A stretch of DNA of 64,000 nt from Notamacropus eugenii (taxonomy: Eukaryota > Chordata > Mammalia > Diprotodontia > Macropodidae): NCBI RefSeq assembly GCF_028372415.1, contig NC_092872.1, forward strand, positions 515,716,224-515,780,223, written 5' to 3'. The position numbers and the translations under genes are program-made. Under the pieces are notes generated by a model. That model searched no databases. It saw only the letters and a list, made by a program, of their open reading frames with translations, and had not been told where the DNA came from. Positions 62,015 through 64,000 of this stretch are shown in pieces; the stretch's first letter is position 1; every line of letters starts with the position of its first letter.

Positions 62015-62345
62015 CATGTTATGTGTGAAGCTATGTGCTAGACACTGGGGATAAAAAAAAAAAAAATGAAACAGACCCTGACCTCAAGCAACTCATATTC
62101 TGCTGGGGATAAAACTGGTATACAGAGAAATAAATATAAGGTGATTTGAATCAGTGAAACAACCAACAAGCATTTATTAAGCACTTAATTTCGTGCCAGA
62201 CACTGTGCTAAGTGCTAAGACACTTAGACTAATGTGAAATAGGTCTTGCCCACAAGGACTTACATTCTAACAACAGAAGGAGAGGTATAGAAGAGTAAAA
62301 ATTTGGAATGGGAGGAGGAAATGAAAGAAGGTGATATCTGAATAA
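62015..62345 (-). mobile_element. Two antisense L2 3' fragments
   Basis: First 62015-62150 (TGTGCTAGACACTGGGGATA, CCTGACCTCAAGCAACTCAT). Second 62163-62345 (ACAAGCATTTATTAAGCACT, CACAAGGACTTACATTCTAA). Confidence 0.8.
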
Positions 62346-62442
62346 AGACATGAAGAAAATGCATGCAAAAAGGTAAAGGTAAGAGAGAAACATTTCTGGC
62401 ATTACAAATATGTACTAGAAAACAGAACTGTAGAATTCAGGG

Positions 62443-62658
62443 AGCTAATAATAATAACTGGTATAAGGTTCACAAAATACTTTACAAATATTATCTCTTT
62501 TCATCCTCAGAATTTTTACAAGAGAGGAAACTGAGAAAGATGGAAGTTATATGACTTGCCCAGGATCACACAGCTAAGTGTCTGAGGCTGGATTTGAACT
62601 CAGGTTTTACTGACTCCTGGCCCAGTGTTCTATCTATTGTGCTACCTAGCTGCCTCTT
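62443..62658 (-). mobile_element. THER1/MIR-type SINE, antisense
   Basis: TTCACAAAATACTTTACAAA, GAGAGGAAACTGAGAAAGAT, CACACAGCTAAGTGTCTGAG and head GTGCTACCTAGCTGCCTC. Well preserved. Confidence 0.9.
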
Positions 62659-62804
62659 AGCTGGTGGTCTTTCATGAAGACTATCATGGTTTCTCTCCTC
62701 CCCTTCCCCATCCCACCCCCACTCGAACAGTAGCTAGGGAATATTTCCTCAAAAAAGAAAACAAAACCACCTTACATTTCATTTTGTATATATTCTGGAT
62801 GTGT
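62659..62804. other. Unassigned spacer
   Basis: No repeat or gene recognised. Confidence 0.5.
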
Positions 62805-62925
62805 GTGTGTTGTCATCTCCTTACTAAGAATATAAGTCCCCTGAGGAAAGTGACTTTCTTATTTGATTACCAGCTCTTAGGATAATGCCTCTTATACTTA
62901 TTCATGCTTATTGATTAATTCATCT
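62805..62925 (+). mobile_element. L2 3' terminus
   Basis: AGAATATAAGTCCCCTGAGG, CCAGCTCTTAGGATAATGCC and CATGCTTATTGATTAATTCA. Confidence 0.72.
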
Positions 62926-63530
62926 AGAATACAGAGTACATGAAAGGAAGTAACATGAAATGTCTGGAAAGGTAGGCTAGAGGCATAGAGCACGTCATCC
63001 TAGAAATAGTTAAGTAGTCACTGAAGGTGACTAGCTACCATTTAAAATTTCCTTCCCCAAGAAGACAGGCTTTAGGCAGAGGGTTTTTATTAAAAGGCTA
63101 AGAAAGGCAGTAGGTATACGTAAAGAACCAAAGAGAAAATGTAGCAGGGGATCACTGGAAAAGGGTTGAATAGTGTAACACTTAGCATACCCAGGATGAC
63201 TGATAGCATAGGTTTTTAGATCTGCTTTAATAGGAGAGATAGTATTTAAGGGGTCAACAATCTTTTTTAATTGCATTCTCTAGTTTAGGGGAAAAGTCAG
63301 CACCCTGAACTTCCGAGAAAATATAAGCAGAGAAATAAAGACCAGCAGACAGGACCTTGCTGCCTGAATCAAAGAAATATTGGTATACATTTTACACTCA
63401 TCCCTGGATCTAGAGGGCCTTTACATCTGAGCATATGAGCTCTGGACATTTGGCCACTCAGTTGTCTCAACCAGAGAATCACAAGATCCTTCTCATAAGC
63501 AAGCCCCCAAAGCAAAATACCAACTCAGAG
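62926..63530. other. Unassigned, no gene seen
   Basis: No SINE core. An 81-codon minus frame (63031-63276) has no known domain. Confidence 0.42.
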
Positions 63531-63547
63531 TGTATATGTATATGTAT

Positions 63548-63594
<47 letters not shown>

Positions 63595-63627
63595 CTCTCT
63601 CTCTTTCTCTCTCTCTCTCCCTCTCTC

Positions 63628-63702
<75 letters not shown>
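63531..63702. repeat. (TATG)n(CA)n(CT)n compound microsatellite
   Basis: A short TATG/GTAT lead, about 20 CA units (63550-63588), then a CT run of about 110 bp with a few T and C breaks. Frames across it are low-complexity Ser/Leu or His/Thr artefacts. Confidence 0.97.
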
Positions 63703-63707
<5 letters not shown>

Positions 63708-64000
63708 AGAGCCAGAAGGCATCACAATCCTCATGACTCAGTGCCTAATTAGAAATTAGCAAAAGGTGTGAAAGCCTTCAAGCAAGCAAGCCTCCTCCAA
63801 GCAACCTTCTCTTAATGGGCTCCATATAAGGCCTATTAATGAGAGGGGAAGACCCTAAATCCCATTAACATTACAGGTAGGGAGGAAGGGATTTAACCTT
63901 CTGATCTCCACAAGATGTGTTGATCTCTTCCCTTGTATGTATCCCCAGTTCTATATCCCCATTCTAGACACCCCTCAGGAAGAATACTATATATGAAAAC
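63703..64000. other. Unassigned right edge
   Basis: No repeat or gene recognised; ends mid-sequence. Confidence 0.45.

Overview
The window is vertebrate nuclear DNA, and I place it in a marsupial (metatherian). It has no dense ORFs, is poor in CpG, and is saturated with old interspersed repeats. The mixture points to a marsupial: many short SINEs share one tRNA-like head and core but carry different 3' tails (MIR/THER1-type, MIR3-type with an L3/CR1-like tail, MAR1-type with a BovB/RTE-like tail). With them are long readable relics of LINE L2 and L3/CR1, and 3' ends of an L1 whose sequence I recognise as marsupial. Opossum, koala, wallaby or dasyurid cannot be separated from the sequence alone. 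Family names are from memory and were not run through a repeat library.

Layout. 1-8400: MIR-class SINEs, an interrupted L3/CR1 relic (about 1596-2880) and a composite SINE with a 12-bp target-site duplication. 8495-10160: an antisense L2 ORF2 relic. 10200-23200: SINEs, small L2/L3 pieces, a tandem array built from a SINE tail (17718-18065) and an 800-bp repeat-poor block (18310-19140). 23205-24862: a sense L2 ORF2 relic broken by a hAT fragment and a SINE. 25000-38700: mixed repeats, hAT-type elements and two repeat-poor blocks. 38767-44715: three L1 3' ends, two of them with visible target-site duplications. 45000-57800: L2 tails, nested SINEs and a repeat-poor block (53331-54110). 57869-59000: a 1.1-kb polypurine tract. 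58985-59960: the only CpG island. 60000-64000: ordinary repeats and a long CA/CT microsatellite.

Genes. I find no protein-coding exon I can support. The only gene-like signal is the CpG island. It has good splice-donor motifs facing outward on both strands (plus donor after 59894, minus donor before 59040), which fits a divergent promoter with non-coding first exons. I cannot name the gene. All open frames read here come from repeats or low-complexity DNA.

Nothing resembles a prokaryotic, phage or CRISPR system. The items most worth a second look are the island with its abutting polypurine tract, the repeated amplification of a roughly 38-bp SINE-tail unit at several loci, a SINE/LINE pair sharing a 3' tail, reverse-transcriptase relics whose catalytic box can still be read, and several repeat-free blocks that could be conserved regulatory elements.
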